NCBI GenBank assembly: GCA_039090855.1 | Contig: CM076999.1 | Span: forward strand, 110,917,072-110,981,071 | DNA length: 64,000 nucleotides | Reading direction: 5' to 3' | Source: Macrothele yani | Lineage: Eukaryota > Arthropoda > Arachnida > Araneae > Macrothelidae | Part shown: positions 55,508 through 64,000 of the stretch, piece after piece | Position numbering within the stretch: position 1 is the first letter of the stretch | Layout of the letters: each line of letters starts with the position of its first letter | Notes under the pieces: generated by a model | The model's database searches: none | What the model saw: only the letters and a program-made list of their open reading frames with translations | What the model was told of the DNA's origin: nothing | Translations under genes and position numbers: made by a program

Positions 55508-58465
55508 ATGATTCCACAACTTAAATCTTGGCCCTCAGTCTCCGGCAGCTGGAATGTACCTGGCCAAGGCAGCGGCCAGTGCGACATGAAGGCAGAGGGT
55601 GCTAAGAATCCCCGGAGGACCGGACTAGGCTGCCATCTGATGCTGACCTTGGCAACGTACAATGGACGCTCCCTATCTTCTGATTCAAGGCTTCTTGAAT
55701 TGGAAGAGGAACTACAAAGGATCAAGTGGGACATCGTGGGGCTAAGTGAGGTAAGGAGAAAAGGAGAAGATCTCATCGAACTGAAAAGTGGACATCTCTT
55801 CTACTATCGTGGGACAGATACTGGCAGAACTAGTGGTGTTGGATTTATAATAAACAAGAAACTGAAGGATAAAGTGGTAGAAGTTGAAAGTTCCTCTGAC
55901 AGAGCTGCACGACTCGTTATCCAACTATCGAGAAGATACCAGGCTCAGATTATTCAAACTTATGCACCCACCACAAGTCATCCTGAAGAAGAAATTGAAG
56001 AATTTTATGAGGAAATTTGTCATCTAAATAATAAAGGTAAGCAGCACTTGAAAATAATTATGGGAGATTTCAATGCAAAAATAGGGCAACGGCAACAGAA
56101 TGAAACTTCAGTAGGTAAATTCGGTCACGGCAACAGAAACCAGCGTGGAAATACTCTCGTTGAGTTTGCAGAGGCAGAAGGGTTTTTCATCTTGAACTCC
56201 TTTTTCAAGAAAAAGCCACACAGGAAATGGACATGGAGACATCCAAATGGGACGACAAGTGAAATTGATTTTATTATGTGTAACAAAAAATTTGTCATAG
56301 AAGACTGCAGTGTGCTAAACAAGTTCAACACAGGTAGTGACCATAGATTGGTGAGATGCAAGATGCACCTCAACACTAAACTTGAACGTGGCAAGCTCAT
56401 AAGACAAACAAAATCTATTGACATAACCAACCTTAAAAAACACCATAATACCTTCAAGTTGGAACTGAAGAACAGGTTCTCTGCTTTAGAAGGCCTAACA
56501 TCGGAAGAAGTGGACATCTCTGAAGTTAACAGAAAAGTAACCAAAGCTCTTATGGAAACAGCAACAAAATTAGCTGGGTCTAAGAACAAGTTGCATGTAA
56601 ATAAATTATCAGGAAAAACGAAAATGTTGATGCAAAAAAGAAGAGAGATGAGGACAAGTAAAGATGTGACTTCCAAAGTGGAATATATAGAGCTATGCAA
56701 GACAGTACGAAAAAGTATCACTGAAGACGTAAGAAAATTCAACTGTGAACTAGTGAGGAAAGCAATTGAAAACAACCAAAGCCTAAAGATAGCAAAGGGA
56801 TATCTCAGTAAGGGAAGAAAACAGATTATGGCACTGAGAAAAGAAGATGGTTCTGTAACAAGAAATAGAGGCGAAATTTTGACAAGAGTGAAAGATTTCT
56901 ACTCCAAATTATATGAAAGGGATGATACATGCACTCCAGACATCATGAAAGATACCAATACCAGAGTTCCTCCAGTCCTTCCAGCAGAAGTTGCACATGC
57001 AATCAAGAACATGAAGCGGGGAAAAGCTCCAGGAGAAGATGGAATTACTGTAGACATCATACAAGAAGCAATTGGAGAAATCGAAACAGTACTCGCCCAA
57101 ATTTTCACTCGATGCCTTAATGAAGGAAAGATTCCTGATGATTGGAACACCGCTACGATGATCCTGCTACATAAGAAAGGTGACATTGAGGATCTCGGAA
57201 ACTACAGACCTATCAGCCTCCTATCAGTAGTTTATAAAATCTTCACTAAAGTTCTTTCACACCGCTTGAAGGTAACACTGGACATGGCTCAACCGAGAGA
57301 ACAAGCTGGATTCAGGAGTGGCTACAGCACAATAGATCATATCCATGTGCTGAGGGAACTAATTGAAAGAGCGAGGGAATATGAACTTCCATTGTGCATG
57401 GCTTTTATCGATTATGAAAAAGCCTTTGATTCGGTGAAACCATCAGCAGTTACAATGGCTCTGAAAACCTGCGGTATTGAAGATGCATACATTAATATTA
57501 TTAATAACATCTATGAAAATGCAAGTGCAAAGATTAGGCTGTTTGAAAATACAACACACATAAAAATTGGAAAGGGAGTGAGACAAGGTGACACCATATC
57601 TCCGAAGCTCTTTAATGCTACATTGGAGGGTGTTTTTCAGTCACTGAGCTGGGAAAACAAGGGGATAAAGATTAATGGAGATTATCTAACCCACCTTCGT
57701 TTTGCTGATGACGTAGTCATTTTTGCAACGAGCCCATCAGAGCTGCAGAGTATGATCCAGGAACTTGCTGACAAGAGTAAAGAAGTGGGATTAAAAATGA
57801 ACTTTCAGAAGACAAAAGTGATGTTCAATGCTTTTACAAGAAATGAAGATTTATCGATTGATGGAGAAAAGCTGGAGATAACAGATACGTACGTTTATCT
57901 TGGACAGCAGATATCAAGTGAGGGTCACATTGATGAAGAAATTAATCGGCGTACAAAACTTGCCTGGAGAGCTTTTGGAAGAAACAGCATAATTTTCAAG
58001 AGCAATATGCCATTATGTCTTAAAAGAAAAGTGTTTGATCAATGCATCCTTCCAGTGCTTACGTATGGTGCAGAGACGTGGACCTTAACTAAAAGAGACA
58101 TACAAAGGTTGCAGACAACTCAAAGAAGCATGGAGAGGTGCATACTTGGTGTAACCAGGAGAGATAAGAAGAGGAACTCGTGGATCCGAAAAATGACAAG
58201 AGTGGAAGACATCATGATCAGAGCTAAATCCCTGAAATGGCAATGGGCTGGACATACTGCCAGAAGGACAGATCATCGATGTACAGCCGAAATTTTAGAT
58301 TGGATTCCAAGGGACAGGAAAAGACCCAGAAGAAGACCACATGGGAGATGGGTGGATGAAATTCGAAAGCATGCAGGGGTGACATGGAGGAGACTGGCAC
58401 AAGACAGACCGTTGTGGAGGAAACTTGGGGAGACCTTCGTCCAGCAGTGGATTGATAATGGTTGA
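55508..58465 (+). CDS. LINE endonuclease-reverse transcriptase, 985 aa
   Basis: Intact ORF with the same domain order as the protein at 15,689: APE-like endonuclease (TYNGRS, GLSEVR, GDFNAKIG, SEIDFI, GSDHRLV) and RT (AFIDYEKAFD, GVRQGDTISP, LRFADDVV). It differs by scattered substitutions, one residue fewer in the MRTSKDVTS region, and a Trp-to-Cys change in DHRCTAEIL near the C-terminus. That Trp is conserved in the other copies and may matter for RNA or DNA binding; I cannot tell. All catalytic residues are present, so this is another candidate active copy. Start and upstream UTR are identical in position to copy 1. Confidence 0.93.
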   Translation: MIPQLKSWPSVSGSWNVPGQGSGQCDMKAEGAKNPRRTGLGCHLMLTLATYNGRSLSSDSRLLELEEELQRIKWDIVGLSEVRRKGEDLIELKSGHLFYYRGTDTGRTSGVGFIINKKLKDKVVEVESSSDRAARLVIQLSRRYQAQIIQTYAPTTSHPEEEIEEFYEEICHLNNKGKQHLKIIMGDFNAKIGQRQQNETSVGKFGHGNRNQRGNTLVEFAEAEGFFILNSFFKKKPHRKWTWRHPNGTTSEIDFIMCNKKFVIEDCSVLNKFNTGSDHRLVRCKMHLNTKLERGKLIRQTKSIDITNLKKHHNTFKLELKNRFSALEGLTSEEVDISEVNRKVTKALMETATKLAGSKNKLHVNKLSGKTKMLMQKRREMRTSKDVTSKVEYIELCKTVRKSITEDVRKFNCELVRKAIENNQSLKIAKGYLSKGRKQIMALRKEDGSVTRNRGEILTRVKDFYSKLYERDDTCTPDIMKDTNTRVPPVLPAEVAHAIKNMKRGKAPGEDGITVDIIQEAIGEIETVLAQIFTRCLNEGKIPDDWNTATMILLHKKGDIEDLGNYRPISLLSVVYKIFTKVLSHRLKVTLDMAQPREQAGFRSGYSTIDHIHVLRELIERAREYELPLCMAFIDYEKAFDSVKPSAVTMALKTCGIEDAYINIINNIYENASAKIRLFENTTHIKIGKGVRQGDTISPKLFNATLEGVFQSLSWENKGIKINGDYLTHLRFADDVVIFATSPSELQSMIQELADKSKEVGLKMNFQKTKVMFNAFTRNEDLSIDGEKLEITDTYVYLGQQISSEGHIDEEINRRTKLAWRAFGRNSIIFKSNMPLCLKRKVFDQCILPVLTYGAETWTLTKRDIQRLQTTQRSMERCILGVTRRDKKRNSWIRKMTRVEDIMIRAKSLKWQWAGHTARRTDHRCTAEILDWIPRDRKRPRRRPHGRWVDEIRKHAGVTWRRLAQDRPLWRKLGETFVQQWIDNG

Positions 58466-58490
58466 CAATGATGATGATGATGATGATATA

Positions 58491-58521
58491 CTCAAGAGCA
58501 AAACTGAAAACTAAGGAAAAA
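58491..58521. mobile_element. Penelope coding remnant between two LINEs
   Basis: CTCAAGAGCAAAACTGAAAA matches the Penelope 5' coding start and is inverted relative to the piece at 55,230-55,262. Confidence 0.6.
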
Positions 58522-61500
58522 CAGTCTCCTCCATGTCACCCCTGCATACTTTCGAATTTCATCCACCCATCTCCCATGTGGTCTTCTTCTGGGTCTTTTC
58601 CTGTCCCTTGGAATCCAATCTAAAATTTCAGCTGTCCATCGATGATCTGTCCTTCTGGCAGTATGTCCAGCCCATTGCCATTTCAGGGATTTAACTCTGA
58701 TCACGATGTCTTCCACTCTTGTCATTTTTTGGATCCACGAGTTCCTCTTCTTATCTCTCCTGGTTACACCAAGCATGCACCTCTCCATGCTTTTTGAGTT
58801 GTCTGCAGCCTTTGTATGTCTCTTTTAGTTAAGGTCCACGTCTCTGCACCATACGTAAGCACTGGAAGGATGCATTGATCAAACACTTTTCTTTTAAGAC
58901 ATAATGGCATATTGCTCTTGAAAATTATGCTGTTTCTTCCAAAAGCTCTCCAGGCAAGTTTTGTACGCCGATTAATTTCTTCATCAATGTCACCCTCACT
59001 TGATATCTGCTGTCCAAGATAAACGTATGTGTCTGTTATCTCCAGCTTTTCTCCATCAATCGATAAATCTTCATTTCTTGTAAAAGCATTGAACATCACT
59101 TTTGTGTTCTGAAAGTTCATTTTTAATCCCACTTCTTTACTCTTGTCAGCAAGTTCCTGGATCATACTCTGCAGCTCTGATGGGCTAGTTGCAAAAATGA
59201 CTACGTCATCAGCAAAACGAAGGTGGGTTAGATAATCTCCAATAATCTTTATCCCTTTGTTTTCCCAGCTCAGCGACTGAAAAACATCCTCCAATGTGGC
59301 ATTAAAGAGCTTCGGAGATATGGTGTCACCTTGTCTCACTCCCTTTCCAATTTTTATGTGTGTTGTATTTTCAAACAGCCGAATCTTTGCACTTGCATTT
59401 TCATAGATGTTATTAATAATATTAATGTATGCATCTTCAATACCGCAGGTTTTCAGAGCCATTGTAACTGCTGATGGTTTCACCGAATCAAAGGCTTTTT
59501 CATAATCGATAAAAGCCATGCACAATGGAAGTTCATATTCCCTCGCTCTTTCAATTAGTTCTCTCAGTACGTGGATATGATCTATTGTGCTGTAGCCACT
59601 CCTGAATCCAGCTTGTTCTCTCGGTTGAGCCATGTCCAGTGTTACCTTCAAGCGGTGTGAAAGAACTTTAGTGAAGATTTTATAAACTACTGATAGGAGG
59701 CTGATAGGTCTGTAGTTTCCGAGATCCTCAATGTCACCTTTCTTATGTAGCAGGATCATTGTAGCGGTGTTCCAATCCTCAGGAATCTTTCCTTCATTAA
59801 GGCATCGAGTGAAAATTTGGGCGAGTACTGTTTTAATTTCTCCACTTGCTTCTTGTATGATGTCTACAGTAATTCCATCTTCTCCTGGAGCTTTTCCCCG
59901 CTTCATGTTCTTGATTGCATGTGCAACTTCTGCTGGAAGGACTGGAGGAACTCTGGTACTGGTATCTTTCATGATGTCTGGAGTGCATGTATCATCCCTT
60001 TCATATAATTTGGAGTAGAAATCTTTCACTCTTGTCAAAATTTCGCCTCTATTTCTTGTTACAGAACCATCTTCTTTTCTCAGTGCCATAATCTGTTTTC
60101 TTCCCTTACTGAGATGTCCCTTTGCTATCTTTAGGCTTTGGTTGTTTTCAATTGCTTTCCTCACTAGTTCACAGTTGAATTTTCTTACGTCTTCAGTGAT
60201 ACTTTTTCTTACTGTCTTGCATAGCTCTATATATTCCACTTTGGAAGTCGCATCTTCTTTAGTTCTCCTCATCTCTCTTCTTTTTAGCATCAACATTTTC
60301 GTTTTTCCTGATAATTTGTTTACATGCAACTTGTTCTTAGACCCAGCTAATTTTGTTGCTGTTTCCATAAGAGCTTTGGTTATTTTTCTGTTAACTTCAG
60401 AGATGTCCACTTCTTCCGATGTTAGGCCTTCCAAAGCAGAGAACCTGTTCTTCAGTTCCAACTTGAAGGTATTATGGTGTTTTTTAAGGTTGGTTATGTC
60501 AATACATTTTGTTTGTCTTATGAGCTTGCCACGTTCAAGTTTAGTGTTGAGGTGCATCTTACATCTCACCAATCTATGGTCACTACCTGTGTTGAACTTG
60601 TTTAGCACACTGCAGTCTTCTATGACGAATTTTTTGTTACACATAATAAAATCAATTTCACTTGTCGTCCCATTTGGATGTCTCCATGTCCACTTCCTGT
60701 GTGGCTTTTTCTTGAAGAAGGAGTTCAAGATGAAAATCCTTCTGCCTCTGCAAACTCTACCGAGAGTATTTCCACGCTGGTTTCTGTTGCCGTGACCGAA
60801 TTTACCTACTGAAGTTTCATTCTGTTGCCGTTGCCCTATTTTTGCATTGAAATCTCCCATAATTATTTTCAAGTGCTGCTTACCTTTATTATTTAGATGA
60901 CAAATTTCCTCATAAAATTCTTCAATTTCTTCTTCAGGATGACTTGTGGTGGGTGCATAAGTTTGAATAATCTGAGCCTGGTATCTTTTCGAGAGTTGGA
61001 TAACAAGTCGTGCAGCTCTGTCAGAGGAACTTTCAACTTCTACAACTTTATCCTTCAGTTTCTTGTTTATTATAAATCCAACACCACTAGTTCTGCCAGT
61101 ATCTGTCCCACGATAGTAGAAGAGATGTCCACTTTTCAGTTCGATGAGATCTTCTCCTTTTCTCCTTACCTCACTTAGCCCCACGATGTCCCACTTGATC
61201 CTTTGTAATTCCTCTTCCAATTCAAGAAGCCTTGAATCAGAAGATAGGGAGCGTCCATTGTAAGTAGCCAAGGTCAGCATCAGATGGCAGCCTAGTCCGG
61301 TCCTCCGGGGATTCTTAGCACCCTCTGCCTTCATGTCGCACTGGCCGCTACCTTGGCCAGGTACATTCCAGCTGCTGGAGACTGAGGGCCAAGATTTAAG
61401 TTGTGGAATCATTTTGGAGGGGTTTGGCCATAACTCACCACGCTGGCCAAGCGGGTTGGTGAGTGTGGGATAGAATTTCCTCTAATCCCGATGGTATAGT

Positions 61501-61619
61501 TATACCGCTATTGGCGGTCGTCAGAGCCCCTTTAGTGGGAACAGGATGCACCACGAGAAGGCGGGGTTGACATTTGTCAAGGAGAGGCTGTGATGTTACG
61601 CATCACCTGACCTTACATC

Positions 61620-61620
<1 letters not shown>
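58522..61620 (-). mobile_element. RTE-like LINE, antisense, complete 5' end, 3' tip missing
   Basis: The 5' end is complete (GGATGTAAGG read from 61,620) but the copy stops about 100 bp short of the 3' end, at the TWRRL region. It lies head-to-head with a sense 3' fragment at 61,664-61,838, an arrangement like twin-primed LINE insertions (see findings). Confidence 0.9.
58530..61412 (-). pseudogene. LINE endonuclease-reverse transcriptase, frameshifted
   Basis: The main frame (882 codons from 61,412) keeps the endonuclease motifs and the RT catalytic LRFADDVV. In the endonuclease, a +1 and a -1 indel about 30 bp apart near 60,740-60,765 replace the conserved VEFAEAEGF with GRVCRGRRI. A one-base deletion near 58,792, after QTTQ, shifts the frame; the correct continuation MERCMLGVTRRD runs from 58,788 on. 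The last about 35 residues are missing through 3' truncation. Inactive as an autonomous source. Confidence 0.9.

Positions 61621-61621
<1 letters not shown>

Positions 61622-61654
<33 letters not shown>
61622..61654. repeat. (TA)n tract at LINE-LINE junction
   Basis: Lies between the antisense 5' end and the sense 3' fragment. Confidence 0.95.
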
Positions 61655-61659
<5 letters not shown>

Positions 61660-61663
61660 AGCC

Positions 61664-61838
61664 CACAGGAAAAGACCCAGAAGAAGACCACATGGAAGAT
61701 GGGTGGATGAAATTCGAAAGTATGCGGGAGTGACATGGAGGAGACTGGCACAAGACAGACCGTTGTGGAGGAAACTTGGGGAGAACTTCGTCCAGCAGTG
61801 GATTGATAATGGTTGACAATGATGATGATGATGATATA
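61664..61838 (+). mobile_element. RTE-like LINE sense 3' fragment
   Basis: Begins ACAGGAAAAGACCC and runs to the stop and (GAT)n tail at about 61,838. It is preceded by TATGTCCAGCCC, a 12-nt piece of antisense LINE sequence from just upstream in the element. Confidence 0.9.
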
Positions 61839-62100
61839 TAGATATATAGATATAAATTGTTAATAAATGCACGAGTCGATTTCTGTTTAATAATAATATA
61901 ACAGAATAATAATAAAATAATATAATAGATTAAAAATAATAGGTTGATTACATTACGTATTTATATTAATAGTGTCATATTACACGTTTTCGAGGTGATT
62001 AACATTTTGGTGTGCCGTGTTAAGTCATGGATAATTTGTGGTGTGCCGCGAGTAGAAAAGGTTTGCGGAAGACTGGCCTAGACGATCGTAAACGCACACG
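61839..62100. other. AT-rich stretch with hAT-end-like motif
   Basis: The minus strand near 62,045-62,080 reads CAGTCTTCCGCAAACCTTTT and CGGCACACC, like the end of some hAT MITEs. No partner end found. Confidence 0.35.
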
Positions 62101-62102
62101 GC

Positions 62103-62604
62103 ATGAATTTACTGATGTGGAAAAGTATTTTTGAGTGGAAATTCTACGAATTTATAGATTGTGTGAATATATCCCTTAAAGAACGTTTCCAGGAGAGTGA
62201 AATTCTAGAAACAGTGGAAAATTTTGTTATCGGAAAAGTAGACGATGTCAGGTGTGTTTTGAATGATGACATTCACGACTATACGATACCTTACGGTCGC
62301 AGAAGAGTATGGTGTGTGACACTGCTGCAATGCTGTGTATGGAATTTAAAACTTTTGGAGATGTGATAAAATTTCTGAGTTCGAATTGTATTCGTAATTC
62401 ATGAAGTATGACAATGCCAGTTTCTACAGCAACAGCCGAAAGATATTTTTCCACTTTGAAAAGACTAAAGACATTTTTGCGTTCTGCAATGTCCCAGAAA
62501 AGACTTTAATCATATTGCTGTTTTAAGTGTACATAAGGATAGAGCTCAAAAGTGGGATTTAGACGATGTTTGCCATGAATTCATAGGGAGAAGTGCGATC
62601 AGAT
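62103..62604 (+). pseudogene. hAT transposase, C-terminal dimerisation region
   Basis: From 62,414 the frame encodes MPVSTATAERYFSTLKRLKTFLRSAMSQKRL. After a one-base shift NHIAVLSVHKDRAQKWDLDDVCHEF leads to a stop at 62,602-62,604. This is the conserved hAT C-terminal dimerisation block (TATAER.FS.LKR.K...R..M...RL). The preceding open stretch 62,103-62,366 probably encodes part of the upstream insertion domain and has lost frame. It belongs to the same type as the N-terminal half at 46,478 and is in the same orientation. Confidence 0.8.
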
Positions 62605-62639
62605 GAAACACATTTGCAACCGGCCGTGCTAAATAATGA

Positions 62640-63159
62640 TGATTGGTGAGTCCACGCTCTATTTTATTTTAGAAAAACGTCAAATCCCCAAGTTTAAAAA
62701 ATGTTTACATAATTATAAATTTTCAAGAACTTATGTTAATTATGCTAAACAACACATTTGTGACGATGTAACCCTACAATGCATGAATTTTATTTTCAAA
62801 AAACTTATTTTTAAAGTATTGTTTGGTATTTATATTGTTGTATGTATTTTTTTTAATTATTAGTATAAATTTATTTTTTTATACAAATAAGTAATTTTAT
62901 TTATTTACGTGAAAAATAACTGTAGGGTTAAAGTATGTATTGAAGGGTTAATTACTAACTGTATATATTTAAGCTGATTCTTATTACCTACATTTCAGAA
63001 ACTTTGCGTTACATCTCCAATTTGTTTTTGTTTTTTTCAGCTCTCTATATTATATACCATCCGTTATCACATCGATGGTATGAAAGTAAATATCAGAATT
63101 TATGTAAAGGAGGGTTTATGAGTTTTTTTTTTTTTTTATAAAATCATAACTGAAGTCTT
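62640..63159. other. AT-rich 3' region
   Basis: No recognisable gene; probably the hAT 3' non-coding part. A T-run lies at 63,123-63,137. Confidence 0.4.
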
Positions 63160-63197
63160 TGAGCCCACCCAATACTTTTCAAAAGTTGGTGCCGCTG
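63160..63197 (-). mobile_element. hAT-like right end
   Basis: GAGCCCACCCAATAC and AAGTTGGTGCCGCTG mirror the left end at 43,250. Read on the minus strand it begins CAGCGGCACCAACTT, a typical hAT terminus. Confidence 0.55.
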
Positions 63198-63203
63198 TAT
63201 ATA

Positions 63204-64000
63204 CAGGGTGTACCGCTCGCTACCGAACCCAGCATTTCTTTAATAATATTAACACCAATGAAGATTTTGCAACGGAATTTAAAGTGGACTTACCTCATTT
63301 TGTGCGAAATGTGATGACATCACAACATTTGCTGGAAGTGGCTACCCTTTGCGTCCAGACAGCATTGAACCAGGCACACCATATTGTGGAAAGTCCTTTG
63401 CCAGTACGTCCGTCGTCAGTGCCTGAATCTCTTCGGTGATGTTTGCTTTCAACGTGATTCGCGGTTTCTTATGGTAAACTCTTCCTTTTAGATATCCCCA
63501 TAAAAAGTAATCAGCAGGCGTCAGATCGGGTGAGCGCGGTGGCCATAGACCCTTCGAAATGACGCGGTCGCCAAAAAAGGACTTAATTTCAGCCATACTA
63601 GTGTGCGATGTCGCTCCATCAAGCTGGGAGAGTCCTTCGTCGCCCAATTGATTTACAAAGGTTTGAAGATTTCCTTTAATAAGCTGTTGTGTGGTTGTAT
63701 CGAAGAAGATGGGACCAATTACGCGGCCCCGGGTCATCCCGCACTAAACACCAATTTTCTGTGAATGAAAGGGTTCTTCATGTATCGCGTTGGGATTTTC
63801 ATTGGCCCAAATACGGGAATTTTGAGAATTTACGTATCCGGACAGGTGAAATGACGCTTCGTCCGAGAACTGCGTGTAGTCCAGAATTCCCGGGTTTTCC
63901 TGAAGAAATATCTGAAACCATGGACAGTATGTCACTCGTTTCCGTGTCACGACAAAAGAGCGCAAGACGAAAGAGCGATGCGCCAAAAGGGCGCACGACA
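63204..64000 (-). mobile_element. mariner-superfamily element, cut by window edge
   Basis: The left end reads CAGGGTGTACCGCTCGC directly after TA, as expected for a terminal inverted repeat. A transposase pseudogene on the minus strand runs off the right edge of the window. Confidence 0.75.
63342..63996 (-). pseudogene. mariner-like transposase C-terminal part with amber codon
   Basis: One continuous frame interrupted by TAG at 63,741-63,743, where KIGV is followed by a stop in place of the expected Trp of the VWCG-type motif. Motifs: FSDEASFHLSGYVN (first Asp), QLDGATSHTS (second Asp) and WPPRSPDLTPADYFLWGYLKGRVY (third Asp). By my count 35 residues separate the last two. The N-terminal DNA-binding part lies outside the window. 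Related transposases are widespread in arthropods. Apart from the single nonsense codon the visible part looks complete. Confidence 0.82.

Larger units (their letters stand above)
55300..58487 (+). mobile_element. full-length RTE-like LINE, copy 2
   Basis: Starts exactly GGATGTAAGG and ends in (GAT)n. It is flanked by the 11-bp duplication ATACTCAAGAG at 55,289-55,299 and 58,488-58,498. It is inserted in Penelope-derived sequence, the flanks CTTAAG-(TA)n and CTCAAGAGCAAAACTGAAAA. Nearly identical by eye to copy 1. Confidence 0.95.

Overview
This window looks like non-genic, repeat-dense DNA from an animal (eukaryotic) genome, most likely an invertebrate and plausibly an arthropod. The reasons are non-LTR retrotransposons with APE-type endonuclease and reverse transcriptase, Penelope-like elements, Tc1/mariner and hAT DNA transposons, tRNA-derived SINEs, satellites and (TA)n microsatellites. 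The species guess is inference only. I see no convincing single-copy host gene, no operon and no bacterial or phage signature. Nearly every open frame is a transposon product, a transposon relic, or a frame of a tandem repeat.

Layout. 1-2.8 kb: a 5'-truncated RTE-like LINE tail with a 9-bp target duplication, a mariner relic and an unrecognised stretch. 2.8-5.2 kb: a hAT-like end, a nested 304/81-bp satellite and a tRNA-like relic. 5.2-7.1 kb: an old RTE tail, a simple interspersed repeat and a Jockey/CR1-type LINE 3' end. 7.1-20.96 kb: a tandem array of two tRNA-headed SINE-like units (A, about 309 bp; B, about 335 bp). The array contains a 3.6-3.8 kb segmental tandem duplication and is interrupted by an intact 3.19-kb RTE-like LINE (15,481-18,669). 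21-26 kb: a second cluster of the interspersed repeat and a 63-bp minisatellite of about 42 units. 26-36 kb: a dead Tc1 element, Penelope-related inverted repeats, a Penelope copy folded into 1.26-kb inverted arms, and several RTE copies.

36-43 kb: a hAT relic with BED-finger remnant carrying nested MITE and RTE insertions; then a 2.55-kb non-autonomous hAT-like element with an exact 8-bp target duplication. That element holds a higher-order array of about ten CTCF-like motifs. A mariner with a large internal deletion follows. 43-49 kb: a hAT (ZMYM-like) end and N-terminal half, SINEs, a palindromic element with a hammerhead-like core split by an intact Tc1-like transposon, and a nearly intact second Tc1 element. 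49.6-55.3 kb: two Penelope families. 55.3-61.8 kb: a second intact RTE LINE followed by an inverted copy plus a sense 3' tail. 61.8-64 kb: the hAT C-terminal half and right end, and a mariner-like transposase running off the window.

How it works together: the only autonomous machinery visible is the RTE LINE (two intact copies, about 98% alike by eye) and the 355-aa Tc1-like transposase. Many RTE and Penelope junctions sit on (TA)n tracts, which suggests repeated nesting at TA-rich targets. The most interesting signals are the CTCF-like array, a candidate HDV-like ribozyme fold at the exact 5' end of the RTE LINE, the hammerhead-like core in the palindromic element, and the composite SINE satellite.
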